DNA of 64,000 bases from Allacma fusca (taxonomy: Eukaryota; Arthropoda; Collembola; Symphypleona; Sminthuridae), in assembly GCA_947179485.1 (NCBI GenBank), contig OX359245.1, forward strand, positions 60,065,067 to 60,129,066, read 5' to 3'. Numbering within the stretch: the stretch's first letter is position 1; every line of letters starts with the position of its first letter. Below are positions 46,521 to 57,480 of this stretch, piece by piece. The notes beneath the pieces were generated by a model. It was given only the letters and a program-made list of their open reading frames with translations, did no database searches and was not told the origin of the DNA. Position numbers and translations under genes: made by a program.

Positions 46521-48223
46521 GGTTTTACAGCCAAGTAAGGCTTTTACCCATTGGAGGGCGTGCTCATCAACTTACTGGAAGAACATTTGGGAGTTAGGGA
46601 GTGTGCACATATTACGTTTCATTTTTGGGGGAGGGAGGGGGTCTTGAAGCTGATGATTTTGTGTATACCAAGGGGGGGGGTGGGGGTAATCTTGCTGATG
46701 ACGTTTCACCGATTCTCACAAAAATGGAAGGAATAAACCCGGATAATTGTTAGACTAGCATTTTAAGTAACAAACTTTTATTGCCGAAAGACCACTGATA
46801 CAATTTATAAACATACTGAAGGCGTACATTAGTCCAAATGTCCTGCAACCATTAATATTCCGAAAGCTCATGGCTTACGCAGGAATGGCTACAAAATCAC
46901 CTCCGTCAATTTCAGTTTTGCAAATAATTTGTTGTCATGATCCCAGTTGCTGTCGCCCTTGGCGATGCAACTTGGACTAAGTTTTAATATCGAAATTTCT
47001 CCAGGTTCCGGTGCTCTTTAAGCAGGATGATTCTGCAGTTTTTATTTGAAACCGGACGATTCATCTGCCTACTTTGGCGGTTTTTAGCAACATGTCATGC
47101 TAAATGTCTGGAAATTGGAAATTATCCTGTCTAACATTGCCCCAGAATTCAAGACAGCCTTGAAAGCCAAATCTATCATGCATGTAATCACTATTTTGTT
47201 AGAAACATTGCATATGAATCCCACAAAAGATCTGCTCATAAAAATTCGTTAGAAAGCATCTGAATCTATAAAACCATGAATCTGTTGTTCAGTTATCAAT
47301 TGCAATTTTCCACAGCACGTGATTCGGGTCGGAAACACCCCTGGAAATTATTGTAAATGTGGTTGACTCGATACAGAGCGAATTTGCCGATATTACTGAT
47401 GTTAAATGTCAATTTTATAGTAATAATAGGTTCTTTGCAAAAACAGTAACTGCAATTTCAGGTTTTTCTGCGAAGGAGAAACCAAAAAAAAAATTGCGGC
47501 GACCTCAAGTTCCCAGCCAGTATTCATTTGTTGGCCATTGTTATAATTTTGTTTCTTCATTCAAAATTTAGTTGATTTTGTTTAAGTACGAATACATGGA
47601 CCGATTTCAACCAATAACAGACATCCGAATTAGTGGACTAAAAATTTTGAACAAAATCGGTAGAGCATTTTCAGAGGAAAGTACACATTTTATATTTTTA
47701 CGCACGAACACGCTGAACGATTTCAATCAATAACGAACTCATACGAGGTTTCGGCCTAAACACGATAACTTTGAACGGTGTAGTCTAGTAGTTTCGGAGG
47801 AAAACTACCAGATATCACGGACAACACTATCTTATAATGGGGTTGACGCCGCCATAAATTGGTAGACTAACCTTGTTTTTTTGTCTTTGTTTTTGCATTG
47901 ATGACGTTTACAGGGGAGGGGGGTCAAGGAATAATGACGTTAGGATGACGATAGGGGGGTAGGGTCCAAAAACGATGAAAAAATGAAACGTAATATGTGC
48001 ACACTCCCTTAGCGCGACGCATGTGCGAGAGCAGTGTAACTTTCTGTCACTTATGATTGGAACGACTGCGAATAGCGTCCTCAAATATTCAACATATTTC
48101 CCACCACTTCGGTGGTTGTCAAACACTTTTGGCATTGCTATGCTTCAGTTAGCTAGTCTAAAAGCCTTCGGGAACCCTGGGACGAACTCCACTATTGTGG
48201 CAAAAAACAATTTTTATTACTAA
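46521..48223 (+). pseudogene. Broken 3' exon of mpaB-like copy B, split by a transposon
   Basis: Homologous to copy A exon 2 (17467-17757). The left piece, 46521-46596, has an in-frame TAA at 46536-46538 and then FYPLEGVLINLLEEHLG. The right piece, 48012-48223, continues HVREQCNFLSLMIGTTAN to a TAA. The interruption is the TTA-flanked element at 46597-48008. Copy A reads straight through at the same point. Confidence 0.75.
46597..48008. mobile_element. 1.4-kb non-autonomous element with TTA target duplication (PIF/Harbinger-like)
   Basis: The TIR gggagtgtgcacatattacg and its inverse cgtaatatgtgcacactccc end at 48008. Pairing continues inward into tttcattttt, giving about 30 bp. TTA flanks both sides (46594-46596 and 48009-48011). 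Copy A has the unoccupied site gagtcagcgcg (17538), so the insertion is certain. A three-base TWA duplication and GGG ends fit PIF/Harbinger. No transposase is encoded, and the frames inside are short and unrecognised. Confidence 0.85.
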
Positions 48224-49783
48224 GGAATTTACCTTTCGTATGGTTAATTAGGAATGGTAAGCACCAGTAATTGTCATTTTGTAGCGCTTCTCAAAAATAA
48301 GAAACAATTGACATGACAATAAACAATGTTTACTGTTGGATCTTCCGTCTATGATTGAGTTTTGAAATCGAATCTTTTTCTCTTAAGGGTATCCTATGTC
48401 ATTTTCATCATTCCTAGACAACAGCACAGAGCAGAGATGTCCAGATAGAATGGCCTTCCTTTACGATTTTAAGGGGCAATTTCAAAAACAATGTCTTCTT
48501 CCTACCAATGAATGAAGCCTTTAAAATTATTTGCCTTCCATCTTCCTTCCTTCAGTTTTAAAACTAATACACCCTTCCTTCAGCCTTCCCCGAAAAAAAA
48601 ACCTGCTTCGTTTTGATCCTTGATTCATTACAAAATTATACATAGAAATGGTATCCAAATGTGCATGAACTTTGAAAACGAAGTAGTTTGGTTAACAAGT
48701 CACATCAGAATATGATGAATGAAAGTCCATGGAAATATTTAATAACGCCTACCTTGTATTTTCAGCATCAAGCATCATCATCCGCATGAAACCTTCATTA
48801 CATTTGAAGACTATCCTTCAAATCCACCCTTCCTTCTATTTCTATTTCCTCCTACTATTTTTAATAAATTTTATGAAACCTTCCCTCAGCCTTCGGGAAA
48901 AAAATCAACTCACCTTATATATCCCTTTCTGGGTTTAAGAACCGGTGAGCCCCCTTCAATGAAGCAATTGACGACTAGCCTTCGAATGCTGGAGAGGAAT
49001 GTTGTACTTTTTAATCCGACACCCTAATAAATATTTTCTTGTTCGTTAGGTTACCAGCAATATGTCAGTGGTAGTAAACAGAAATTTACATTCAGCATTC
49101 ACATAGACGATAGGAAAATACAGAAAATTTCAAATCCTCTTAAACCTCCGTCCTCATAGAGAGGAACATGATGTTAAATTTATGCTCCTCGCATTTTAGC
49201 AAAATTTCTTCCAGATTTTGCAACAACTTTGAAAGAAAAGAAAACTATTTAAATTGGTGGCTACTCACGGAAACAATCAATAAAACTTGCCTCACATTTT
49301 CACTCTAAATCGATTTCGGAAGATCATATTTGATTGCCCATGAAATTTACTGCTTGGGTTTGCAAATATATATTGCTTATGAAACCAGGACCATTGAATT
49401 CCAAGGAATGGCATGATAGAAATTCGTGCATAAGGTAATACAAAACGCATCTCATATTTGAATGGTCAGCACAAAGTTAGTTTCCCTTCCCTATCCACGT
49501 ACATACATATATAGGTATGTATCTGTGAATTTGCGTATCATACCCTGAATTTATAAGGTTAAATGTACAATCCTGTGTAGAATTGACATTGCATAGAGTA
49601 CATAGGGTTTTGTATAAAACTCCTTACTTACGATGCAAAACAAAAATAAATATTCACTACAAGGTTTTTCTTTGCACTATTTACTTCCACAGAAATTTAA
49701 AACGGGCAGAACTAAAAGTACGATATTAGATATGAACACCGAATCAAATTTCATATACGGAGAAAATAAAAGTGTCTAATGGC
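48224..49783. other. Non-coding: end of block B, then start of the tandem secreted-gene units
   Basis: 48224-48480 matches 17758-18850. 48720-48960 matches 54700-54915 and 62610-62815 ('agcatcaagcatcatc', 'ccttccctca', 'ttcgaa'). 48990 onward matches 58770 and 63200 ('aatccgacacc'). No gene is seen, and the 69-codon frame at 48729 is not conserved. Confidence 0.5.
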
Positions 49784-50825
49784 TCAGTTCCAAAAATCCC
49801 TGTGTGTCTCTTGAATCGACCGACTCAAGCCCTCCCATAGCTCAACCAATTTGGCTTCCTTCACAGCATCACCATTTGCGCATGATTTCAAGCCAGGTGT
49901 GATGCATCCGAAAAAGTGGGCCATATCCCTACATTTACGAAAATGCAAATTTAAAGTCCATTTACTAATATTTCCTTAATTATTAATACTAGAAGTGAGC
50001 AAAATGCTACTCAATGGGAACTTACCTTATGTACTGGTCTTTCAATCCCTGTCTCTTGTTAACGCACTTCAAAGATTGAACCCGAACAGCATCAGAAGCT
50101 ACACACTCCCATAACTTCTCCTTTAGTGCATCTATTAAAAGTAATTTTTTAAAATCGCAAGTTTTCAAAAAATTCTTGAATTATTTTTCTACATTTGAGA
50201 GTCAAGACTTGACAACGTCTCACACGGCATTAACTTACCTTTCATTAAATTCTTAAAGTTGGTCGCCCTCGTTGGGTTACAAAACAGTTCGGAAAGAACG
50301 GCGTCATCATTCACGAGTTTCATATACTTAACCTCATTTCGATCATCCTCATTGCATCTGTCGCTCTTCATATGATCCAAGAGACATTTCCTGCTTTTGG
50401 GCCATGTTGGACAGAATTCGGCGCTCAGGTTTGCAAAGGTAGTTTCGATGTCACCTCCTGTCAGAAGGTTCAGGAATTTATCTTCGTCAACGGCTACAAA
50501 GCATCCTCGTCCCTATCGAATTTGAAGTATTACAATTTATTGAATGGATTTTACAAATTATTTGTAATATTTATTTGATTCAAATAGAAGATTGTTTGTG
50601 TACCTCCGAGTCAACAGCAAAATAAGTTCTGCTTGTTATTTCTTCACTTGACGGATTTTCAGCCAGAAGAAAGCACCTTGAGGATGCCTCAGATGAGGTT
50701 TCCTCAGATGAGGCTTCATCCAGGCCTGCTCCAAGTTCCGGATTGTGCGTGGGTAAGCTGCAAACACAGCTTAGCACACTTGCAATTAGAATTATTGCAC
50801 TTGTGAATGCAATCAAGTTCTTCAT
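49784..50825 (-). CDS. Secreted cysteine-rich protein, DUF1397 (27-kDa haemolymph glycoprotein)-like, copy 1
   Basis: Four minus-strand exons, 50604-50825, 50239-50512, 50026-50131 and 49784-49928, splice in phases 0, 1 and 2 at GT-AG sites into 248 residues. The start is a signal peptide (MKNLIAFTSAIILIASVLSC), followed by a Ser/Glu-rich linker. The mature part has ten Cys, at about 51, 78, 108, 117, 127, 152, 175, 188, 209 and 217. GDIETTFANL...FC, ELFCNPTRATNF, LWECV and the C-x12-C spacing resemble the arthropod DUF1397 haemolymph proteins (GDLDxxF, LxFxC, ECF...C). Function is unknown in that family. A TATA box lies about 100 bp upstream. A near-identical gene at 59543 and a third at the window end form a tandem family. 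Confidence 0.75.
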
Positions 50826-50926
50826 TGTTGAGTGTTTTCTGTTTCAACTGTTGGGATAAAATTGATGGTTTAGTGTGTTCACTGGTAAATGTAACTCTTA
50901 ATTGGCAGTAGTTCAAAATTACGGAT

Positions 50927-50934
50927 CTTATATA
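50927..50934 (-). promoter_or_regulatory. TATA box of secreted gene copy 1
   Basis: TATATAAG on the minus strand, about 105 bp before the start codon at 50825, in a stretch conserved with copy 2 (gagctgagagtac upstream, aactact downstream). Confidence 0.5.
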
Positions 50935-50939
50935 GTACT

Positions 50940-52569
50940 CTCAGCTCTGTGGTAATGATACACATTACAATACAAGCTATTTACAGCCTATGAATATCTC
51001 TGTTTATTGACGTATAGATAAGGAAGATATCGGAAAAAATCTCTAGAAACTTTGTGTAAAGCTTGCTCTGTATAAAGCGTTTTCCAGAATTTATATATAT
51101 CTTGAGTTTTGAGGTGGCCTAATTGACCTCAAGTTGCAAATATGGAAATCCCGATTACAGATTTATATACACAGTAATAGTGCCTCAACCACATCTCTGG
51201 TGACGTCGGGGATGCAATTACACAGGGATAGCATTAAATGCATGGTTTCTTGAAATCCTCAAACGTACATATGTATGTGCAGATAGCTCCATGCGTTTGG
51301 GAAATTAACTGTGGTTGATATAAGTTTTGACCCAAGGTCACTTCAGATGTCTAAACAGGAGAGGATGATTCACAGGCTTGCGTAGTATATCTGTAATTGA
51401 TGTAAATATTTTCTTAGGAATTAAAAAATGTGAGGAGTGATAAAAATAATTAGCATTCAAAAGCGCACTTGCATTCAATAGATAGGCCCTGAATTTAATT
51501 CCATATGAAAATAGTGTTGCTCATATTAAGAGTGCACAGTCATCTGATGCAATTTCCCACGCTGACAGTATCTTTTGGGGAATCCTTAATTTATCTTAAA
51601 GGGTAAGAATATGTAAGGTTTGATTGCACGTTGTCATTTTGCAAATGTAAAACGTGGAAGCTTGACTCATCGGGTTGTATATAATACGTTGGGCCTTCCT
51701 TTTGTATGGATTTTCTTCTGAGGCAAATAATATTTCCTAAATATTGCCAGGAAATTAGACACTTAATTTTAAATACCCTCGTTCGTTTGCATTGATAATG
51801 TTAACCCCAGTGCTATCTGGGGGTGTGTGGGAACCTGCGGTGACCTAATTGACATTATGGCTGTACAAAGTTTTTATTTGGGGCTTACAGTATCTATTTA
51901 TACTTACAATCTATATCTACCACTGTCTATAACCTTCATGGACTTCCATATCTACGGTGTGGTTGCAATTACGAAGGGATACTATGAGATCGGTTTCTTG
52001 GAGTCCGTAGCATTAGCTGCATACTGCACAAACCTGCAGTGGAAAGATTGTTTGCCAAAAATCAAATGCATTGACCCCGTCCTCGATTTGGGTTTTCTGT
52101 GTTCAAATTTTACTCAAGTCTGTACAATTCAACTTGGTAGCATAATATTTCATGTGAGTCAATTTGAGAATTTTTAGGGTTTTTAACGCCGCTGAAATAA
52201 TCATCGTACGTTTATCAAGGATTTAAGGTAGGTAAATGTATTTCTAATTTACAGGTCTGTATTAATAGGAGCTATGCATATACTACGTTTCACAGTCCAG
52301 AGGGATTTTAAGATTGATACGTTTGTGATTTTGCAAGAAGGTTTTGGGTAAATCAAAAACACTTATATTCATTGGAACGTTTTAAAGCTAACCCTTGCCG
52401 CGCATTCCTAGAATCGGTGACCACTTAGAAAAAATATAATTATTACACCCGATTAAATCTGCAGGAAATTCCCTATTTGCGGCTTCATCTATTCAGCTCC
52501 TTCCTCCAACTGAATTTCTTGTTGCCTGAGGGAGATCCATCTCCTAGAACTATAGTCCTTAGTCTTGCT
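50940..52569. other. Upstream and intergenic part of tandem unit 1, non-coding
   Basis: Collinear with 60680-62250 of unit 2. The plus-strand frame at 51827-52177 has a partial counterpart at 61676-61864, but unit 2 carries a stop in the upstream part, and the similarity is what plain duplication would give. No gene is called. Confidence 0.5.
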
Positions 52570-52577
52570 GACATAAG

Positions 52578-52753
52578 CAGGGGTGGATTTACGGGGTGGC
52601 CCACACTGGCCCGGCCAGGGTAAAAAATTTAGGGCCAGGGTAAAAAAGATTTTGACTAAGGCCCTCAGATTACATAAATGCACATGCAAAGGCCCACAAA
52701 TCTATTTTGGGGGTTAGGGCCAGGGTAAAAATCATTTTATTAATCCACCCCTG
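52578..52753. mobile_element. 176-bp hAT MITE
   Basis: The ends caggggtggatt and aatccacccctg are inverted repeats. The flanking direct repeat gacataag (52570-52577 and 52754-52761) is an 8-bp target duplication. Unit 2 at about 62249-62256 has a single gacataag and no insert. All hAT criteria are met. Confidence 0.92.
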
Positions 52754-53230
52754 GACATAAGTATCTTTGAACCAGCAATTCAACTTAAAGTGTAAGTACC
52801 ATCTTTGGGAAACACATGGAGTGAGAACATGAACGGGAACGGGGACAAACTATTTTTTACCCATGATGACCACTGATTAATTATAAAGGAAAGTCCGTCT
52901 GTTTCACCTAATTTGTTCATTAGTAGATTATTAAAAAAATTACAACATAATCGTGTATTATTAAATTATTGTTATATTATTATCAACTAGCAGCAGCCCT
53001 GTGCTTCACAGGAACAATTACTTGGAGAGGTGGTAGTGTGAGTGTAGAGGGGAAATCGCTTACAAATCAAGCCCAGTCGTGGAGACTTCCTGTATGCCTA
53101 AATCTTGCGCGCTGATCTTAAGAGTAGAGCGCGAAAGTTTAATAGCCACAAACTCCATGCCTAGGCGGGTAATTTATAAGGATTAAATTGGTATATCAAT
53201 TTTAACTGCGCAAGTCCAGTGTTCTGCATC

Positions 53231-54610
53231 ACTAATACAATAATTTGGCCGTGGCATAAACTTTATATTTCCCGCCGCCCGCGTCACAAGACTTACTCAA
53301 GTCAACTGTCAAGACTGACTGCTGATACGCAGTGCAGTCAGTTCAGTCATACAGCAAGCTATATGTAATGGAATGAGAGAGCGCGCTACACCTAAAGAGC
53401 TGACGCTGCCGACGGCTACGCCGCTACGGCTGACCGCTCTCGGCTCATCCGTTGTCCTTTCCCTGTCTCTCATACACACAGCGCTTCAGCCGTCAGCCAG
53501 TTGCAGCTGATTAGCTAACATTTGGTTCCCATGTTATGTCAGGACGGAATCGGGGCGAGATTTTTTTTCCCGAAGATTTCGGGACGGGAAGGAACAATAG
53601 ATCGGGACAGAAAATGATGCTGTAACAAATATTGACGTAAATTATTATGTATAGGAATTGTTCCGTTTAAAATTTGCTATTCTATATGAACACTGCTTAA
53701 AGTAACCTTTCACTATTACTGGAGGTGCTCATATATAAACAGTTGAATTTGGAGCTTTTCTTTTAAGACTGGGATTATGATTCGGACCGGACACCCCGAG
53801 GTTTTAAATTTTTGTCCTAATATTATTTCAGGACGGTATCGGGACGAACTTCTTTTGTCCCGATACTTTCGGAAAGGAACGGAATTGTCTGCGGGACCAA
53901 AAAATTGTCCCAAGTATACAAATCCTAGCTGACGGACCTCTCCCATACACATTACACAAGTTGCATATATACTTTGCCATTAATGCCTGTTGGCGCAAGT
54001 GTAATACTATAACGGAACCTTAATACAACGCTGGGTAAAGATCTAATACCCCGTCTAAATTATTACACAACTACAAGAAAATTTAATATTCGCGACTGTC
54101 CTAACAGGCATTATTTATTCCCCGGATTACCTCAAATGATGGTGACTACCCATTTGTTTCAAAGCGAAGGCAGTTTCCTATTAGAGTAAGCTTTGCTATG
54201 TCCATTAACAAATCTGAAGGACAAAGTTTTAAGAAAGCTGGTATTTATTTGCCATAACCCATTTTTTCGCATGGTCAACTCTGTATATGATGGTTTTTGC
54301 AGAGGTAAGTTAAAATATATTATAAAGGTAGTTGCAACGGACACGGCAGAGCTAGGCGAAATAATGATGGGGAAAGGTGAAAGAACGTACACAAGCAATT
54401 GTGTACTTAAGGAAGTTTTGAAACATATAACGTTACATATTTAATAAAAATAAAATGTATTCAAAATCTTGAGGAATATCTAAAGAGTTCAGTTTGAAAA
54501 AATTTGTAACCAAGAATTTTATTATTACTAGCGGTGAAGCCACTAGGCTCCTTCGTACTCTTTTTAAGAGGAACCCTGTAAACCACCGACGCAGGCGGTG
54601 GCTATACTGC
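53231..54610. mobile_element. Helitron-like insertion, about 1.4 kb, decayed
   Basis: Unit 2 passes from gttctgcat directly to ataaaatattcctg (near 62515), whereas here 1.4 kb intervenes. It contains a Helitron-type helicase remnant (54144-54440) and, near its right end, a short hairpin (ccaccg...cggtgg, 54582-54600). This arrangement fits a Helitron 3' end, but the last bases are not a clean CTRR, and no target duplication is seen, as expected for Helitrons. A second extra stretch of about 200 bp (about 52990-53187) is also absent from unit 2. Confidence 0.5.
54144..54440 (+). pseudogene. Helitron helicase C-terminal fragment
   Basis: One frame reads DYPFVSKRRQFPIRVSFAMS, then INKSEGQSFKKAGIYLP, a TAA, and PIFSHGQL. 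This is the last conserved block of the Pif1-like helicase of Helitrons (FAMTINKSQGQ, FSHGQLY). A frameshift then leads to CRGKLKYIIKVV in another frame. Clearly dead. Confidence 0.7.
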
Positions 54611-55939
54611 TATTTAAAATATTCCTGCAGTATCAGCAGAGGCTACAACATGTGCCACCTAGTGTATCATGTTCCATACAATTTTAAATTTGCGACTTGT
54701 ATTTTTAAGCATCAAGCATCATCCTCATGAAGCCTTCACTACATTTGCAGAATAAACTTCTAATCCACCCTTCCTTTGCCTACTATTTCTGGTAAATTTT
54801 GTGAAGCCTTCCCTCAACCGTCGGGAAGAAATTGAGCCCACCTTCCATATTCCTTCTCTGGGCTTAAAAATCGGTGAAACCTTCTTTGACGGCAAGACTT
54901 CGAAGGCTGGACATGTCTGACACGGAGTACGTGATGCCCAAATTTTGAAGCAAATTGTTATCTAAATTTTGTTTACGTTTTTTTGATACAATTTGCTTTC
55001 TTGAATTGCTTATTTTAGCACCTGATGATTGCATTCTGTGGCCGAGTTCTACTTTCCCGGCCACAAAATTACTTTCCACCTTCCACTCACCCATATATAA
55101 ACACTGTAATACATAAGTAACTTCCACCAGACTTCCACCTCCCACCAAACTTTCACTTGACCTTCCACCAGACTTCCACTTGACCTACCACTAGACTTTC
55201 CATCTAACCTTCCACCTTCCCCTTGATCATTCCACCTGACCTTCCACGTGACTACCCACATTACCCATACAGACTCTAATCTGGCTTTGACAATATTTAC
55301 AAAGAACTAACTAAAAAAATACTATATTGCCCCCCCCACCCCCTACATGAGTTACTGCATGGCCGAAGCTAATTTCTTTTGTGAACATTCATTTAAAAAT
55401 GACAGTCTAAGATCAATTTCGGTGTGATAACTTATGTTTCGCATTTTTAATTCGTAAAATTAACACGGAGGTGAAAGCAGTTGAGTGTAGGGAAGCTCAT
55501 GGGAACAGGACCAACCCGGGTATTTGGGTACAGGAACAGGTCCAAAATGAATACAGTTTAAAAGTTCCCAATTGTAAAAGGAACAATACAGGTACTTTTA
55601 TTTTGTACCCAGAAACCCGTGACCACAGTCACAAGCAGGTACAGGAACAAAAGTCGTTCCTGTTTGTGTGTTCCCAATAGGAACAGGTCCACACTGTTGA
55701 ATTACCGACATTTAAACGTGTGGACCCGGGTATACTTTGACGTTTTTGAACTTTAATCATTTCCAAAGCACCAATGAACGCTCGAAATGAATTTTGAGCA
55801 TTCCAGTGCAGTTACTGCAGGTAGGTTTTATTGTAATATAAAAGTAGTTATAAAAATTATTTATTTATTTCCACTGGAAACATTCGGAAGCATTTACGAA
55901 GATAAACTTATCAGCAGGGATGTCAATTTCCAATTTTGT

Positions 55940-56580
55940 GATTACAATTAACGATTAACGATTACTTCAAAAACAAAATGAATTTATAATTACAATTAAT
56001 GATTAATGGGCTTATAACTAATAATTAATCATTACGATTAACGATTACTTTAAAAATATTATTCACTGATGATTACAATTAACGATTACTTTAGAAATAA
56101 TTTTCACTGATGATTACAATTAACGATTACTTTAGAAATAATTTTCACTGATGATTACAATTAACGATTACTTTAGAAATAATTTTCACTGATGATTACA
56201 ATTAACGATTACTTTAGAAATAATTTTCACTGATGATTACAATTAACGATTACTTTGAAAATATTATTCACTGATGATTACAATTAACGATTACTTTAAA
56301 AATAATTTTCATTGTTGATTACAATTAACGATTACTTTAAAAATAATTTTCATTGATGATTGAAATTAACGATTAACGATTATTTTGAAAATTAATTAAT
56401 TGAGGATTGCAATTAACGATTATCTTTTAACAAAATATTTAATTGTCGATTACAATTATTAATGTTTATTTTTTTAAACATTTAATTGTCGATTACAATT
56501 ATTGTTTATTTTTTTTTAACATTTAATTGTCGATTACAATTATTGTTAATTTTTTTTAACATTTAATTGTCGATTACAAT
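55940..56580 (+). repeat. Minisatellite, 41-bp unit, left array
   Basis: Repeats of gattacaattaacgattac followed by ttyaraaataattttcactgat, about eight units, several identical. They pass into shorter units of aacatttaattgtcgatta/caattattg (about four) toward 56580. Confidence 0.85.
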
Positions 56581-56739
56581 TATTGTTCAATCAATCAAGG
56601 CCTGTTCGGCCAGTTTATTGCATTTACTCGGGCTTACCCATAATGCATTACATAGATACAAATTTTTGAATGCATGAAATTAGGAAGAAGGCTAGTTGTT
56701 TACATAGATTCACGTCGGCGTTACAAATATTACGAAGGA

Positions 56740-57165
56740 CTAGTCTCTTGAGATGTGTGAAAAGTACTTAGTTCTAATATCACATAAGTACTTGCAGTCA
56801 TACAGAATGTGCTCAATGTCATAAAGTGTAGGTGGGCCACACAGCTAACAAAATTCTTCATTAAATATAATACAGTTCATTCGATAGATTAGCCTACTGC
56901 TGTTGAGTCGAAACTGGCAAAATAGGGCTTTGAGTGACAATGGAATGTGGGTATTTAGATACTGCTTGCATTTATCATTTTAATAAGCTAACTTGTGCAA
57001 AGGGTGAGACGAGGAGTTCAGGATTCTGTTCATGTCGTGTAAACTGCTCTGATCGTAAACAGAGTGTATTATATCCTTTATATTATCAGCCAGATACACC
57101 GGACACTGCTTAGTAAAAACTTCTTCGAACCCTAGACTGCTTAGAATTTTGGAGACGTCGCCAGC
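56740..57165 (-). pseudogene. Non-LTR retrotransposon ORF2 C-terminal fragment
   Basis: One minus-strand frame with two in-frame stops (TAA at 56980-56982 and a TAG before LCG) reads AGDVSKILSSLGFEEVF, LSLKALFCQFRLNSS and LCGPPTLYDIEHILYDC. The last is the C-x2-C...H-x4-C-like knuckle that ends many non-LTR polyproteins after the reverse transcriptase/RNase H region (first Cys replaced by a stop). Truncated at both ends and dead. It sits between the two minisatellite arrays of the inner hAT element. Confidence 0.6.
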
Positions 57166-57480
57166 CCGATAATTGATGATTACAATTGATAATTGATTTT
57201 TGAAAACGGCTAATTGATGATTACAATTGATAATTGATTTTTGAAAACGGTTAATTGATGATTACAATTGATAATTGATTTTTGAAAACGGTAAATTGAT
57301 GATTACAATTGATGATTGATTTTTGAAAAAGGTTAATTGATGATTACAATTGATGATTGATTTTTGAAAAAGGTTAATTGATGATTACAATTGATGATTG
57401 ATTTTTGCAAAAAGGTTAATTGATGATTACAATTGATGATTATTTCAAAAAATCCAAGCTTACTAAATTAACGATTGATG
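57165..57480 (+). repeat. Minisatellite, 41-bp unit, right array
   Basis: About six to seven units of gattacaattgataattgat followed by ttttgaaaacggttaattgat. The period and the gattacaatt core are the same as in the left array, but the rest differs, so the arrays expanded separately from a common ancestor unit. Confidence 0.85.

Noticed and set aside
51827-52177. 116-codon frame conserved in part at 61676-61864
   Set aside because: The similarity is explained by the tandem duplication. The upstream half carries a stop in unit 2, and no signal peptide or splice context stands out.
54193-54444. 83-codon plus-strand frame
   Set aside because: Its first part is out of frame with the helicase similarity. 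Only the pieces matching the Helitron helicase are meaningful.
55930-57480. CRISPR-like regular repeats
   Set aside because: Units are directly adjacent minisatellites without unique spacers, in a eukaryotic transposon.
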